In this document: positions 9,092-17,864 of the stretch, in pieces | Numbering within the stretch: the first letter of the stretch is position 1 | Layout of the letters: every line of letters starts with the position of its first letter | NCBI RefSeq assembly: GCF_001424485.1 | Contig: NZ_LMQC01000023.1 | Location: 2,613-66,612 of the forward strand | Origin: Modestobacter sp. Leaf380 | Lineage (GTDB): Bacteria > Actinomycetota > Actinomycetes > Mycobacteriales > Geodermatophilaceae | Direction of reading: 5' to 3' | DNA length: 64,000 nucleotides | Made by a program: the position numbers and the translations under genes | The notes under the pieces: model-generated | Seen by the model: the letters and a program-made list of their open reading frames with translations, nothing else | The model's database searches: none | Told to the model about the DNA's origin: nothing

Positions 9092-11600
9092 GGACGCGGG
9101 CCAGGGATGCGTAGGCGGCGATGGCGAGCAGGAGGATGCCGCCGTAGATGATCTGGCGCCAGGCGTCGTCGATGTTCAGCAGCGGTGTCACGTTGTCCAG
9201 CAGCGCCAGGAACATCGCACCGAGCATCGCTCCGATGAAGGAGCCCCGACCGCCGGAGAGCACCGCGCCGCCCAGGAAGACCGCGGCGAAGACCGGCAGC
9301 GAGAAGCCGGCTCCGACCGCGTTGGAGCCCATGCCGGTCTGCGAGGCCAGGAAGACCCCGCCGATCACCGCACCCAGGGTGCAGGTGAGCAGCGCTCCGG
9401 TCTGGATCAGCCGCACGCGTTCGCCCACCCGCAGGGCCGACTCGTCGTCGTAGCCCACGGCCCGCAGCGCCAGCCCGCGTCCGCGGCGGTACAGCCAGTA
9501 CTCCATGGCGATGGTCAGCACCACCAGGACGACGAAGGCGTAGGGGACGTACCCGATGCCCTGGGACACCCCGAGGACCCAGTCCGCGGCGATCACACCG
9601 CCGGGCTCGGGGCGCAGCAGGATGGCGATGCCCTGCACGATGCCCAGCGTGGCCACGGTCGCCACGATTGCCGGCACCCGCAGGACGACGATCAACAGGG
9701 CGTTGAACCCCCCGACCGCCAGGACGACCCCCAGCAGGTACAGCAGCGTGGTGGCCACCGAGGTGATGCCGAGATCGGGCAGCGTGAAGGACACCACCAC
9801 GACGGTCAGGCTCATCACCGACCCGATGGACAGGTCGAACAGCCTGGCCACCATGTTGAACTGCTGCCCCAGGGCGACGAAGGCCAGCGGCAGGGTGAGC
9901 ACCAGCCAGTTCGACAGGTTGAACGGGGTCCAGAACACGTCGGACTGGCTGTTGGTGTACAGCGCGACGGCGGCGATCAGGACCAGCAGCACCGCGATCG
10001 GGACGTGCGCGGAGTTCCGGGTCAGCAGGCGTCGCAGGAACCCGCTGGTCCCCTGCCCGGCTGCCTGGGGGTCCTCGACGTCGGCGGCGCTGACGAAGCT
10101 CTTGACGATCTCGCTCTCCGAGGCGCCCCGAGGCAGCTCGGTCACCACCTTGCCGCGTGACATCACGTAGACGCGGTCGCACAGGCCGGCCAGCTCGGCG
10201 GAGTCCGAGGAGTTGACCAGGACGCCCAGCCCCTCGTCGGCGGCGTCGCTGAGCACGCGGTAGATGTCCATCCGGGCGCGGGCGTCGACGCCCTGGGTCG
10301 GCTCGTCGACGATGAGGACCTTGGGCCGCCGCAACGCCGGTCGGGCCAGCACGGCCTTCTGCTGGTTCCCACCCGACAGCGCCCCGATCGGCTGGAACGG
10401 GGAGGCGCTGACGATCCCCAACTCCTTCTTGGCCGCACCGAAGGAGGGCAGCAGACGCCCCAGCAGGGCGGTACCGGCAGGGCCGGAGCGCGATCCCACC
10501 TGGGCGGTGGCGTTGTCCATCACCGACATCGGGGCGAACACCGACTCGGCTGCGCGGTCGCCGCTCTGGAAGCTGATGCCCGAGGAGAGCGCCTTGACCG
10601 GGGTGAGCCGCTGGAGCGTCCGGCCGTCGACGGTGAGCTCGCCGCCCTGCCCGTCGATGCCGATCATGCCGCGCAACAGCGCGCGCTGGCCGTTGCCCTC
10701 GGCACCGGCCACCCCGACGATCTCCCCGGCGCGGACGGTCAAGGAGACCGGTCCGAAGCCGCGCCCGCGCAGCTCGCGGGCCTCCAGGCGCACGGCGCTG
10801 TCCACGGGGGTCGTGCGGGTGGGGAACTCCAGGTCGGTGGGCGCACCCACCATGAGTTCGACGATGTCCTGGACCTGCCAGCTGTCGGAGCTGAAGGTGC
10901 CCTGCACGACACCGTCGCGGATCACGGTCAAGCGGTCGGCCAGGCGCCGGATCTCGGCGAGGCGGTGGCTGACGTAGACGATGGCCATGCCCTCGTCACG
11001 CGCCTTCTTCACCAGGCCCTCGAGGTGGTCGGCGAGGCTGAGGTCCAGGGCCGCGGTGGGCTCGTCGAGCATCAGCACCCGGGGCTTGGTGATCATCGCC
11101 CGCGCCACCTCGAGCAGCTGGCGGGCGCCGGGTCCCAGGCTGGACACCAGGTCGGTCTGACGGAAGGGCAGCCCGAACCCGGCCAGCGTGGCGTTCAGGT
11201 CAGCCGGGCGCTTCATGCCGATCGCGTTGAGGGAGAGGGAGACGTTGTCCCCCACCGTCAGGTCCTGCACCAGGGAGGTGTCCTGGTAGGCGGTGACCAG
11301 GCCGAGCCCGCGGGAGCGCTTGACGCTGGCCTCGGTGAGCAGCCGGCCGCCGATGTGCACGGTGCCCGAGTCTGCGGCCAGGACACCGGAGGCGACCTTG
11401 ATCAAGGTCGACTTCCCCGAGCCGTTCTCACCGACCAGGGCGTGCACCTCCCCCGGGACGCAGTCGAAGTCCACGTCGTCCAGGGCACGGACGCCCGGGA
11501 AGGTCTTGGTGACCCCGCGCAGGCGGACACCGTCGTCGACCGACCGTGCTCCCGCTGCCTCGGGGGTCCTGCTTGCCAGCGACACGTTGGCCTCCGTCAC
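9078..11600 (-). CDS. Sugar ABC transporter: RbsA-like double ATPase fused to an RbsC-like permease
   Basis: This 840-residue protein combines two parts normally made separately. Residues 1-500 are a RbsA-type double nucleotide-binding protein. Domain one has Walker A GENGSGKST and Walker B VLMLDEPTAALD. Domain two has a degenerate Walker A (GAEGNGQ), signature LSGGNQQK and VLIVDEPTQGVD. From about residue 520 to the end it is a multi-helix permease of the ribose/xylose class (QFNMVARLFDLSIG, VFLGGAVLSGGRGS). The GTG start at 11600 is 85 bases after the binding protein gene. A second separate permease is encoded at 13056-14120, so the complex may be a heterodimer of fused and free permeases. 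It imports a sugar or polyol. Confidence 0.92.
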   Translation of the reverse strand: MTEANVSLASRTPEAAGARSVDDGVRLRGVTKTFPGVRALDDVDFDCVPGEVHALVGENGSGKSTLIKVASGVLAADSGTVHIGGRLLTEASVKRSRGLGLVTAYQDTSLVQDLTVGDNVSLSLNAIGMKRPADLNATLAGFGLPFRQTDLVSSLGPGARQLLEVARAMITKPRVLMLDEPTAALDLSLADHLEGLVKKARDEGMAIVYVSHRLAEIRRLADRLTVIRDGVVQGTFSSDSWQVQDIVELMVGAPTDLEFPTRTTPVDSAVRLEARELRGRGFGPVSLTVRAGEIVGVAGAEGNGQRALLRGMIGIDGQGGELTVDGRTLQRLTPVKALSSGISFQSGDRAAESVFAPMSVMDNATAQVGSRSGPAGTALLGRLLPSFGAAKKELGIVSASPFQPIGALSGGNQQKAVLARPALRRPKVLIVDEPTQGVDARARMDIYRVLSDAADEGLGVLVNSSDSAELAGLCDRVYVMSRGKVVTELPRGASESEIVKSFVSAADVEDPQAAGQGTSGFLRRLLTRNSAHVPIAVLLVLIAAVALYTNSQSDVFWTPFNLSNWLVLTLPLAFVALGQQFNMVARLFDLSIGSVMSLTVVVVSFTLPDLGITSVATTLLYLLGVVLAVGGFNALLIVVLRVPAIVATVATLGIVQGIAILLRPEPGGVIAADWVLGVSQGIGYVPYAFVVLVVLTIAMEYWLYRRGRGLALRAVGYDDESALRVGERVRLIQTGALLTCTLGAVIGGVFLASQTGMGSNAVGAGFSLPVFAAVFLGGAVLSGGRGSFIGAMLGAMFLALLDNVTPLLNIDDAWRQIIYGGILLLAIAAYASLARVRASR

Positions 11601-11685
11601 GTCACGTCCAGGGGGATGGGTGGTCCGCCTCCGAGCCCCGGCCCGCCGCGGGTGCGGCGGGCCGGGGCCTGGAGGGCGTGCCGGG

Positions 11686-12957
11686 TCAGGAAGCCAGGAT
11701 CCCGGTCATCTGGTCGGGGGTGAACAGCGTCGGCACCGGGGCGTTCGCCGGCATGGCCGGGTCGAAGACCTCGCTGAGGGTGGCGGCGTCGACCATCGGG
11801 TAGGGGATGTCGATCAGGTGCTCGACGTCTCCACCGAGGGCGAGTTCGATGCCTGCGGTCACGCCGATGCGCCCGTACCAGACACGGCTGTTGGCCACGA
11901 AGGCCCGGGCGTCGATCCCCTGGCTCTGTGCGTCGGCCAGCTGCTGCAGGTAGGAGTAGTTGACGACGTCGGACATCATGATCGGCGGCGTCTGGCCGGC
12001 GTCCAGGAACGGCGCGGCGAAGTCCTCCATCGTGTAGTCGTAGGCCACCAGCGCCGGGTTCGTGCCGGAGGCGAAGAGCGCATTGGCCTCCTGCGCCTGA
12101 CCCTGGGGCGACCACTGGGTGAAGCCCTGGCTGACCTGCTCCCATCCTGCGGACTCGAGCCCGTCGACGAGGCAGGGCTGCCAGTTGGTGGCACTCGCGT
12201 TGCCGGGGATGCCGGTGTAGAGCGCGAAGCCCGCGGGGTCGGGGAGGTCCTCGACGACCTGGTCCACACCCTGGCTGTAGGCACCGCACAGGTCCGACGT
12301 GGCCTGGACGTCGACCAGGGACTCGACCTCGGAGGGCAGCGGCGTCTCGGCCTCCACCACGATGATCCCGGCGGACTTCGCGCGCTGGACGGCCGGGGCG
12401 ATCGCCGAGCCGTAGATCGAGTTCATCACGATCACGTCGGGCTGCTGGGCGACCAGGCTGTTGAAGTTGGCCAGCCAGCTGGTGGTGTCGGTGCCCAGGC
12501 TGTAGATGATCCGGGCGACGTCGGGCGAGGCGATGGCCTGCGCGGTGAGCTCGGCCCGGAAGGTCTGGCGCCACGGGTTGATGTTGTCGTTGGGGAAGGC
12601 GACGGTCAGGGTGCCCCGGCCGGTCTCGCAGACGTTCTCCGCCAGGCAGGTCTCCAGCAGGTCCTGGTTCTCCGGGGTCCACTCCTGGGCGGCGACCTCC
12701 ATCGTCTGGCGGATGGTCGGGTCGAGGTCGTCGGCCGGGATGTCGGTGAGGAATGCGCGGTTGATGACGTCCTGCAGGGCCTCGTCGCTCACCTCGACCG
12801 GTGCCGCGCCGTCCCCGGAACCAGCCCCAGCGGACGTCCCCGTGGGGTCCGAGGCGCACGCTGCCAGCAGGACCGTGGCGGCCACGGCACAGCCCGCGAG
12901 ACGGAGGTCCCGGCTCGCCCTGGCGAAGGGCGGGCGGGACCGCGTGGTGCTTGACAT
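11686..12957 (-). CDS. Sugar ABC transporter substrate-binding lipoprotein
   Basis: This 423-residue protein has a twin-Arg-poor, Ala-rich signal with the lipobox LAAC followed by Ser/Gly-rich linker, so it is a membrane-anchored lipoprotein. The mature part is a periplasmic-binding-protein type I fold (TLTVAFPNDNINPWRQTF, QPDVIVMNSIYGSAI) of the ribose-binding class. The ATG at 12957 follows GGAG at good spacing. The longer open frame to 14037 covers a shadow of the permease gene. It lies between two permease-encoding genes in the leftward transport operon. The ligand cannot be read from the sequence. Confidence 0.9.
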   Translation of the reverse strand: MSSTTRSRPPFARASRDLRLAGCAVAATVLLAACASDPTGTSAGAGSGDGAAPVEVSDEALQDVINRAFLTDIPADDLDPTIRQTMEVAAQEWTPENQDLLETCLAENVCETGRGTLTVAFPNDNINPWRQTFRAELTAQAIASPDVARIIYSLGTDTTSWLANFNSLVAQQPDVIVMNSIYGSAIAPAVQRAKSAGIIVVEAETPLPSEVESLVDVQATSDLCGAYSQGVDQVVEDLPDPAGFALYTGIPGNASATNWQPCLVDGLESAGWEQVSQGFTQWSPQGQAQEANALFASGTNPALVAYDYTMEDFAAPFLDAGQTPPIMMSDVVNYSYLQQLADAQSQGIDARAFVANSRVWYGRIGVTAGIELALGGDVEHLIDIPYPMVDAATLSEVFDPAMPANAPVPTLFTPDQMTGILAS

Positions 12958-13055
12958 GGGTTCTCCAGTTCGGGGAGGGAGGGGTTGTGCGTCCGGCCCG
13001 ACGGTCGGGTCCGGCACTGGTGTGCGCGCCCGTGCGAGCGGCCGCGCAGGTGCTG

Positions 13056-14120
13056 CTACTCCGAGGGGACCGGGGCGCGCCGGCGCAGCCTCGAACCGCG
13101 ACTGAGGCCCGATGCGCTGAAGCGGCCCAACGTGATGGCGCCCACGGCGATGACCAGCACGAAACCCTGGATCATCACGCGGGAGCCGGCACCGAGTCCG
13201 TTGATCGCGAGTGCCTGGTCGAGCAGCTGCAGGAAGACGGCTCCACTGACGACGCTGGCCACGCTGGCCGGACCGCCGCCGAAGGTCACCCCGGCGATGC
13301 CGGCGACGGTGATGGTGGTCAGCTGGAAGACCGCACCGGACTGGACGTCGGGGGTGCCCAGGAAGCCGGCCAGCAGGACCCCGGCCAGGCCGTACAGCAG
13401 CCCGGCGAGCGCGAAGGTGGACAGCTCGGTGCGGGTCACCCCCATGCCCAGCACCCGGGCGGCCCGGCGGTTGGACCCGACGCTGGCGATCTGGCGGCCG
13501 TACCGGGTCTTGCCCAACAGCAGGGCCACCAGGACGGCGATGACCAGCCCGTAGAGGAAGACCGCGCTGATCGCCCCGACGGCGCCCTGGGTGATCGCGC
13601 TCAACGACTCCGGCGCCCGTCCGGTGAGGGACAGCGACACCCCGGTCCACAGCCGGATGCCCCCGGTGATGATGCCGAAGGTGGCCAGCGTGACGATGAG
13701 GGGATTGAGCCGCAGCACGCTGATGAGCACGCCGTTGACCAGGCTGAGCAGGACCGGCACGACTATCGCGGCCAGCACCACCAGGACCGTGTTGGAACCG
13801 TCGGTGCCGTAGTGCACGACCATGCCCGCCGAGACCGAGACGATCGCCCCGATGGACAGGTCCAGGGCGCCGATCATGATGATCAGCGTCTGGCCCAGCG
13901 CGGCGATCGCCAGCACACCGGCCAACGCGGAGACGAGCTCGACGGACGCGCCGCTGTAGGCGCGGGGAGCCAACGGCACCACCACGACGAGCAGGGCGGC
14001 CAGCGCGGCCCAGCTGGCGCGGTACCGAGCGGGCCACCGGTACTTCCAGTCGGTCGTCCGCTGTGCTCGCGTCTTGTGCTGCGCCGGTGCGGTGACGGCC
14101 GTCGTCGTGGACGTGCTCAT
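13056..14120 (-). CDS. Sugar ABC transporter permease (RbsC class)
   Basis: This 354-residue integral membrane protein has about eight to ten hydrophobic segments and the class motif LIIMIGALDLSIGAIVS, then GKTRYGRQIASVGSNRRAA and ITVAGIAGVTFGGG. The ATG at 14120 has an excellent ribosome site (GAGGAGGTGTCTGCG). It is the first gene of the leftward transport and catabolism operon. It would pair with the permease half of the ATPase fusion. The promoter region holds a nested palindrome and a copy of the locus motif. Confidence 0.9.
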   Translation of the reverse strand: MSTSTTTAVTAPAQHKTRAQRTTDWKYRWPARYRASWAALAALLVVVVPLAPRAYSGASVELVSALAGVLAIAALGQTLIIMIGALDLSIGAIVSVSAGMVVHYGTDGSNTVLVVLAAIVVPVLLSLVNGVLISVLRLNPLIVTLATFGIITGGIRLWTGVSLSLTGRAPESLSAITQGAVGAISAVFLYGLVIAVLVALLLGKTRYGRQIASVGSNRRAARVLGMGVTRTELSTFALAGLLYGLAGVLLAGFLGTPDVQSGAVFQLTTITVAGIAGVTFGGGPASVASVVSGAVFLQLLDQALAINGLGAGSRVMIQGFVLVIAVGAITLGRFSASGLSRGSRLRRRAPVPSE

Positions 14121-14193
14121 CGCAGACACCTCCTCGGGACGTCGTTCGACGGTGGTCGCCACGCGCTGCCGGTCGGCCGGCGGGCGGTCATTT

Positions 14194-14255
14194 CGGTCAA
14201 ATGTTTGACTTTTGACCGTGTGATGCGCTGCATTCAACCCAGGCCTGATCAGACA
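14194..14255. promoter_or_regulatory. Nested palindrome and GATCAGACA motif upstream of the transport operon
   Basis: CGGTCAAA (14194-14201) pairs perfectly with TTTGACCG (14211-14218), and inside it GTCAAATGTTTGAC (14196-14209) is itself a perfect palindrome. This gives three overlapping half-sites. GATCAGACA follows at 14247-14255, identical to 5480-5488. The stretch is clearly more AT-rich than its surroundings, as expected for a promoter of the permease gene. Confidence 0.5.
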
Positions 14256-14831
14256 AGTCAAGGGCCTTCGGTGAACTGGCTCACAAGCGTGTCCGAGCAC
14301 CTCGGACGGTGGATCACCGACCGTGCCGTGACCTCCGCCCGCCTGCCCGGAGGTCGCCAGGGCATCCCTGTGAGGCGATGGCTGCACGCGCCCTGGCGGT
14401 CGCGGGAGACGAAGCGATGGGCGCCGTCCCGGGTGGTCGTGGACATCCGCGCCTCCTCGCCGACCGGAGCGCGTCGAGCGCTGGACCGTGGATCGTCGTG
14501 GACGGAGTCCCGCTGGGTGACATCTCGCAATGATGGTGGCAAGGTGCGACGTACGCCGCATCCTGCCTCCGCCCTGGTGGGAGTCAGGTCTGCCCACCGG
14601 GCCACGACGACACCGGCGAGGATCGCGACGACGACGACGACGAGGATGGTGAGGACGCCGATGCCGGTGCCGGTGCCGATGGCGAGGACGCGGGACTCCG
14701 CCGCTGCCACGGGACGACGCGCACGCCACGGACGACGGGCACGGCGCGCCTGACGACCCTGCACGCGGGCGGCCGCTCACCGACACGACCGCGACCCGTG
14801 GCGGCCTTGCGGCACCCTCGGTCCGAGACTT
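14256..14831. other. Intergenic stretch without a supported gene
   Basis: Between the transport operon promoter and the SDR promoter I see no convincing gene. A minus-strand frame at 14258-14764 encodes one hydrophobic run (VLTILVVVVVAILAGVV), but the rest is Arg-rich and low in structure. No good ribosome site supports it. It could hide a small membrane protein; more likely it is leader and promoter DNA. Confidence 0.4.
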
Positions 14832-14859
14832 AGTCTGACAATTGCGCGCTTGTCAGGTC
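14832..14859. promoter_or_regulatory. Divergent motif pair upstream of the SDR-aldehyde dehydrogenase operon
   Basis: AGTCTGACA (14832-14840, reverse complement TGTCAGACT) and TTGTCAGGTC (14850-14859) resemble the TGTCAGACA motif seen at 3371 and 5450. They lie about 140 bases before the SDR start and are probably operator sites. Confidence 0.4.
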
Positions 14860-14995
14860 CGAGAGCACCAGTCCGACGAGACGACCCCCGACAGGCGGTC
14901 CGCGGCCGCGCCGAGGCCCACGGACGCTGCGCAGCCACTGTCGACGCGAGGCCGCTGACCCCCAGCGCCCGCACACCTGGAAGGAAGCAGCTCCC

Positions 14996-15739
14996 ATGCC
15001 GGAACTCGCGGGCAAGAAGGTCCTCATCACCGGGGCCCTGGGCACGATCGGACAGGCGCTGGTCGCCCGGTACGCCGAGGAGGGCGCCAGTGTGATCGCC
15101 CTGGACCTGCCGGACGCACCCAACGCCCAGCAGACCCTGGACGGCATCGCGGACGGCGTCCGCTACGTCGGCTGCGACCTCAACGACCTGGCGGGTCTGG
15201 AGCGACAGGCCACCGACCTCTCCGCCGAGGTGGGCGGCATCGACGTCCTGGTCAACAACGCCGCCCTGGTCATCTTCAAGCCGCACGAGCAGTTCACGAT
15301 CCAGGAGTACGAGGACCAGGTCCGCGTCAACTCCTCCGCGGTCTTCGTGCTGTCGCGGGTCTGCTCGGAGGCGATGAAGGCCAAGAAGCAGGGCAAGATC
15401 GTCAACATCACCTCGCTGACCCTGACCGGGCAGTGGGAGGGCTACGTCCCCTACATCGCCTCCAAGGGGGCGATGTACGGCCTGATCAAGGGCATGGCCC
15501 GCGAGCTCGGCGAGCACCTGATCAACGTCAACGGCATCTCCCCCGGCGCCGTCGTGTCCGAGGCCGAGTTCCGCGACCGCGGCGACGCGCGCGAGGAGTA
15601 CCACCAGTGGGTGCTCAAGCAGCAGAGCATGAAGCGCCGCATCGAGGCCGTGAACATCGCCGACCTCGCGGTCTTCCTGTCCAGTGCCCGGGCCGACCTG
15701 ATCACCGGCCAGAACATCCAGGTCGACGGCGGCTGGTGA
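14996..15739 (+). CDS. SDR family oxidoreductase
   Basis: This 247-residue classical short-chain dehydrogenase has TGALGTIG for NAD(P), NNAA, a serine in NITSLTLTG and the catalytic YIASK. The family reduces or oxidises alcohols and sugar acids. The ATG at 14996 follows AAGGAAGCAG. Its stop is four bases before the GTG of an aldehyde dehydrogenase, so the two are translationally coupled. The same SDR-aldehyde dehydrogenase order recurs at 37118-39459 in the second locus. The product probably feeds the partner aldehyde dehydrogenase. Confidence 0.9.
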   Translation: MPELAGKKVLITGALGTIGQALVARYAEEGASVIALDLPDAPNAQQTLDGIADGVRYVGCDLNDLAGLERQATDLSAEVGGIDVLVNNAALVIFKPHEQFTIQEYEDQVRVNSSAVFVLSRVCSEAMKAKKQGKIVNITSLTLTGQWEGYVPYIASKGAMYGLIKGMARELGEHLINVNGISPGAVVSEAEFRDRGDAREEYHQWVLKQQSMKRRIEAVNIADLAVFLSSARADLITGQNIQVDGGW

Positions 15740-15743
15740 CCAG

Positions 15744-17195
15744 GTGAGGCACTTCGGCGAGCTCTACATCGACGGGCAGTGGGTCGCACCGTCCACGGAG
15801 GGCACCCGCTCGCTGGTCGACCCGACCAGCGAGGAGCCGTGGGCGACGGTGGCCTCCGGTGGAGGGGTGCCCGACGTCGACCGGGCCGTGGCTGCGGCCC
15901 GGCGCGCCTTCGTCACCTTCTCCCGCACCACGGTGCAGGAGCGGATCGCGCTGATCGACCGGGTCATCGCCGCCTACGAACGGCGTGCCCCCGAGCTGTC
16001 CGCCCTCATCGCCCAGGAGGTCGGCGTCCCGGTCTCGTTCTCGGCGCAGGTGACCGGACCCGCCGGCCACATGCGGGTCGCCCGTGACCTCATCGCCGAC
16101 TACGCGTTCGAGCAGCGCATCGGCGACGTGGTCGTGCGGCGGGAACCCATCGGCGTGTGCGCACTCATCTCACCGTGGAACTGGCCGCTCCAGACGTCGG
16201 TGATCAAGGTCGTCTACGGCATCGCAGCCGGCTGCACGATGGTGCTCAAGCCCTCCGACGCCGCCCCCGCCTCGGGGGTGGCGCTCGCCGAGATCATGGA
16301 CGAGGCCGGTGTCCCGCCCGGCGTCGTCAACCTGGTCATCGGTCGCGGCAGCGTGGTCGGTGACGCCCTGTCCTCGCACCCCGGCGTGGACATGGTGTCC
16401 TTCACCGGCTCCACCGGCGCCGGGGTCAAGGTGGGCGAGTCCGCGGCCCGCACGGTCAAGCGGGTCTGCTTGGAACTGGGCGGGAAGTCGGCCAACGTCG
16501 TCCTGCCCGACGGGGACCTGGAGAAGGCGGCTCGCTGGAACGTGCAGCGCGGCTTCTCCAACTCCGGGCAGTCCTGCCACGCCCCGAGCCGGATGCTGGT
16601 CCATGAGTACCAGGTGTCCGACGTGCTGCCCTTCCTGGTCGAGGAGGTCGAGCGGCTGCGGGTGGGCGACCCTCGCGACCCGGCCACCACGCACGGGCCG
16701 CTCATCCACGCCCAGCAGTACGCCAGCGTCCAACGGCACATCGAGATCGGCCTCGCCGAGGGTGGCCAGCTGATCACCGGCGGGCCAGGTCGCATCGAGG
16801 GCTTCGACCGGGGCTTCTTCTGCCGGCCGACCGTCATCGCCGACGTCACTCCGGGGATGACCCTGGCCCAGGAGGAGGTCTTCGGCCCGGTCCTGGTCGT
16901 GATGGCCTACCGGACCGAGGCCGAGGCGTTGGAGATCGCCAACGACTCGGTCTTCGGACTGGGCGGGTACGTGTTCAGCGAGGACCCGGCTCGCGGGTAC
17001 GCGTTCGCGTCCGGGCTGCAGGCGGGGCGGGTCTCCTTCAACGGCGCGGCCACCGACTCGTTCTCGCCGATGGGTGGCTACAAGCAGTCGGGCATCGGTC
17101 GGTCGATGGGGGTGTTCGGCCTGGAGGAGTACCTCGAGGTCAAGTCGGTCTACGGCTTCCCCGACCGGGCGGAGGCGCTCCCCGAACGCCGCTGA
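15744..17195 (+). CDS. Aldehyde dehydrogenase
   Basis: This 483-residue enzyme has SPWNWPLQ, FTGSTGAG, the base in LELGGKSA and the nucleophile in GQSCHAPS (Cys278). Closing motifs are EEVFGPV and MGGYKQSG. It is exactly as long as the paralogue at 38008-39459 and shares long blocks with it, for example FGLEE-LEVKSVYGF near the end. The GTG at 15744 lies four bases after the SDR stop. It is the last gene of this operon, followed by a strong hairpin at 17208-17243. The substrate is probably an aldehyde made by the partner SDR or by an aldolase. Confidence 0.92.
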   Translation: MRHFGELYIDGQWVAPSTEGTRSLVDPTSEEPWATVASGGGVPDVDRAVAAARRAFVTFSRTTVQERIALIDRVIAAYERRAPELSALIAQEVGVPVSFSAQVTGPAGHMRVARDLIADYAFEQRIGDVVVRREPIGVCALISPWNWPLQTSVIKVVYGIAAGCTMVLKPSDAAPASGVALAEIMDEAGVPPGVVNLVIGRGSVVGDALSSHPGVDMVSFTGSTGAGVKVGESAARTVKRVCLELGGKSANVVLPDGDLEKAARWNVQRGFSNSGQSCHAPSRMLVHEYQVSDVLPFLVEEVERLRVGDPRDPATTHGPLIHAQQYASVQRHIEIGLAEGGQLITGGPGRIEGFDRGFFCRPTVIADVTPGMTLAQEEVFGPVLVVMAYRTEAEALEIANDSVFGLGGYVFSEDPARGYAFASGLQAGRVSFNGAATDSFSPMGGYKQSGIGRSMGVFGLEEYLEVKSVYGFPDRAEALPERR

Positions 17196-17725
17196 ACCAC
17201 CCGAGAGGACGAGGGCCCCGCGGTGCACCGTGGGGCCCTCGTCGTCGTGGGGGGGGGGGGGGGCACCCGCCAGCCCTCGCTCGCGTCGACGGGGGTGAGG
17301 ACCAGCTGGTCGTCGGTGACCTCGAAGTTGCGGGTCAGCGTCTGCCCGACCAGGTCGCGGGCCACGGCCGACTCCACCACCACCGAGAAGGTGCCGGCGT
17401 CCTCGTCGACGGTCACGTCGCCGTAGAACGCCTCGTACCCCTGCACGGTGTACGCCGAGTCCGGTGCGGCCGGGTCGGGGTTGCTCGCCTGTACCGAGAC
17501 CACCCCGGCGGAGAAGGCGATCTGTCCGGCGTAGGGGACGGGGTCCCCGGACGCGGTGAGTTCCTGCAGGGACCACACGCCCTCGAGCGGGGACGCCGCG
17601 GTGGACGGAGCGGCGGCGGAGCTGGCTGCGGCGCCCTCGGTGTCCGAGGCGGAGCCACCCGAGCACGCGGTGAGGACGAGGGCGAGCCCGAGGGCGCCGG
17701 GGACGAGGAGCTTCTTCGCGGTCAT
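17150..17725 (-). CDS. Lipocalin-like lipoprotein with a disrupted 3' end
   Basis: The protein begins with a signal and lipobox (VLTACSGG) and then a Ser/Ala linker. A roughly 110-residue domain follows, typical of lipocalin-like secreted proteins (SPLEGVWSLQELTA, YTVQGYEAFYGDV, FEVTDDQLVLTPV). After GWRV the frame enters a 15-nt poly-C run (poly-G on the plus strand, 17249-17263), reads through the terminator hairpin and stops only at 17150, inside the neighbouring aldehyde dehydrogenase. The proline run and the tail after it are probably not native. A slippage mutation or a sequencing error in the homopolymer is likely. The ATG at 17725 follows GGAAGTGAG. Confidence 0.7.
   Translation of the reverse strand: MTAKKLLVPGALGLALVLTACSGGSASDTEGAAASSAAAPSTAASPLEGVWSLQELTASGDPVPYAGQIAFSAGVVSVQASNPDPAAPDSAYTVQGYEAFYGDVTVDEDAGTFSVVVESAVARDLVGQTLTRNFEVTDDQLVLTPVDASEGWRVPPPPPTTTRAPRCTAGPSSSRVVQRRSGSASARSGKP
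17208..17243. terminator. Strong hairpin, bidirectional terminator
   Basis: GACGAGGGCCCC (17208-17219) pairs perfectly with GGGGCCCTCGTC (17232-17243). The loop contains the palindrome CGGTGCACCG. It lies between the convergent aldehyde dehydrogenase and lipoprotein genes and probably stops transcription in both directions. Confidence 0.7.
17249..17263. repeat. Poly-G run of 15 bases
   Basis: Fifteen consecutive G bases on the plus strand form poly-C in the lipoprotein gene. The run abuts the terminator hairpin and sits where the lipoprotein stop codon would be expected. It is a slippage hotspot and a common place for sequencing error. Confidence 0.9.
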
Positions 17726-17864
17726 GGGACTGCTCACTTCCGTGGATCGGTGGATGACGGTCCCGGGGACCCGGGACCGTGCGTCGTGCAGGCCAGCGGC
17801 CCCGGGGGGACCGGGGTCGGCGGACTCGTCTGGAGGGGTGCGGCGCAGCCCCGGCGTCAGCGCC

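Noticed and set aside
12801-14753. Long plus-strand frame of 650 codons
   Set aside because: It is antisense to the permease and binding-protein genes, which have clear family motifs. Its own translation is Arg/Gly/Gln-rich with no domain.
14258-14764. Possible small membrane protein on the minus strand
   Set aside because: One hydrophobic run only, no ribosome site and an Arg-rich remainder. The region holds promoter elements instead.
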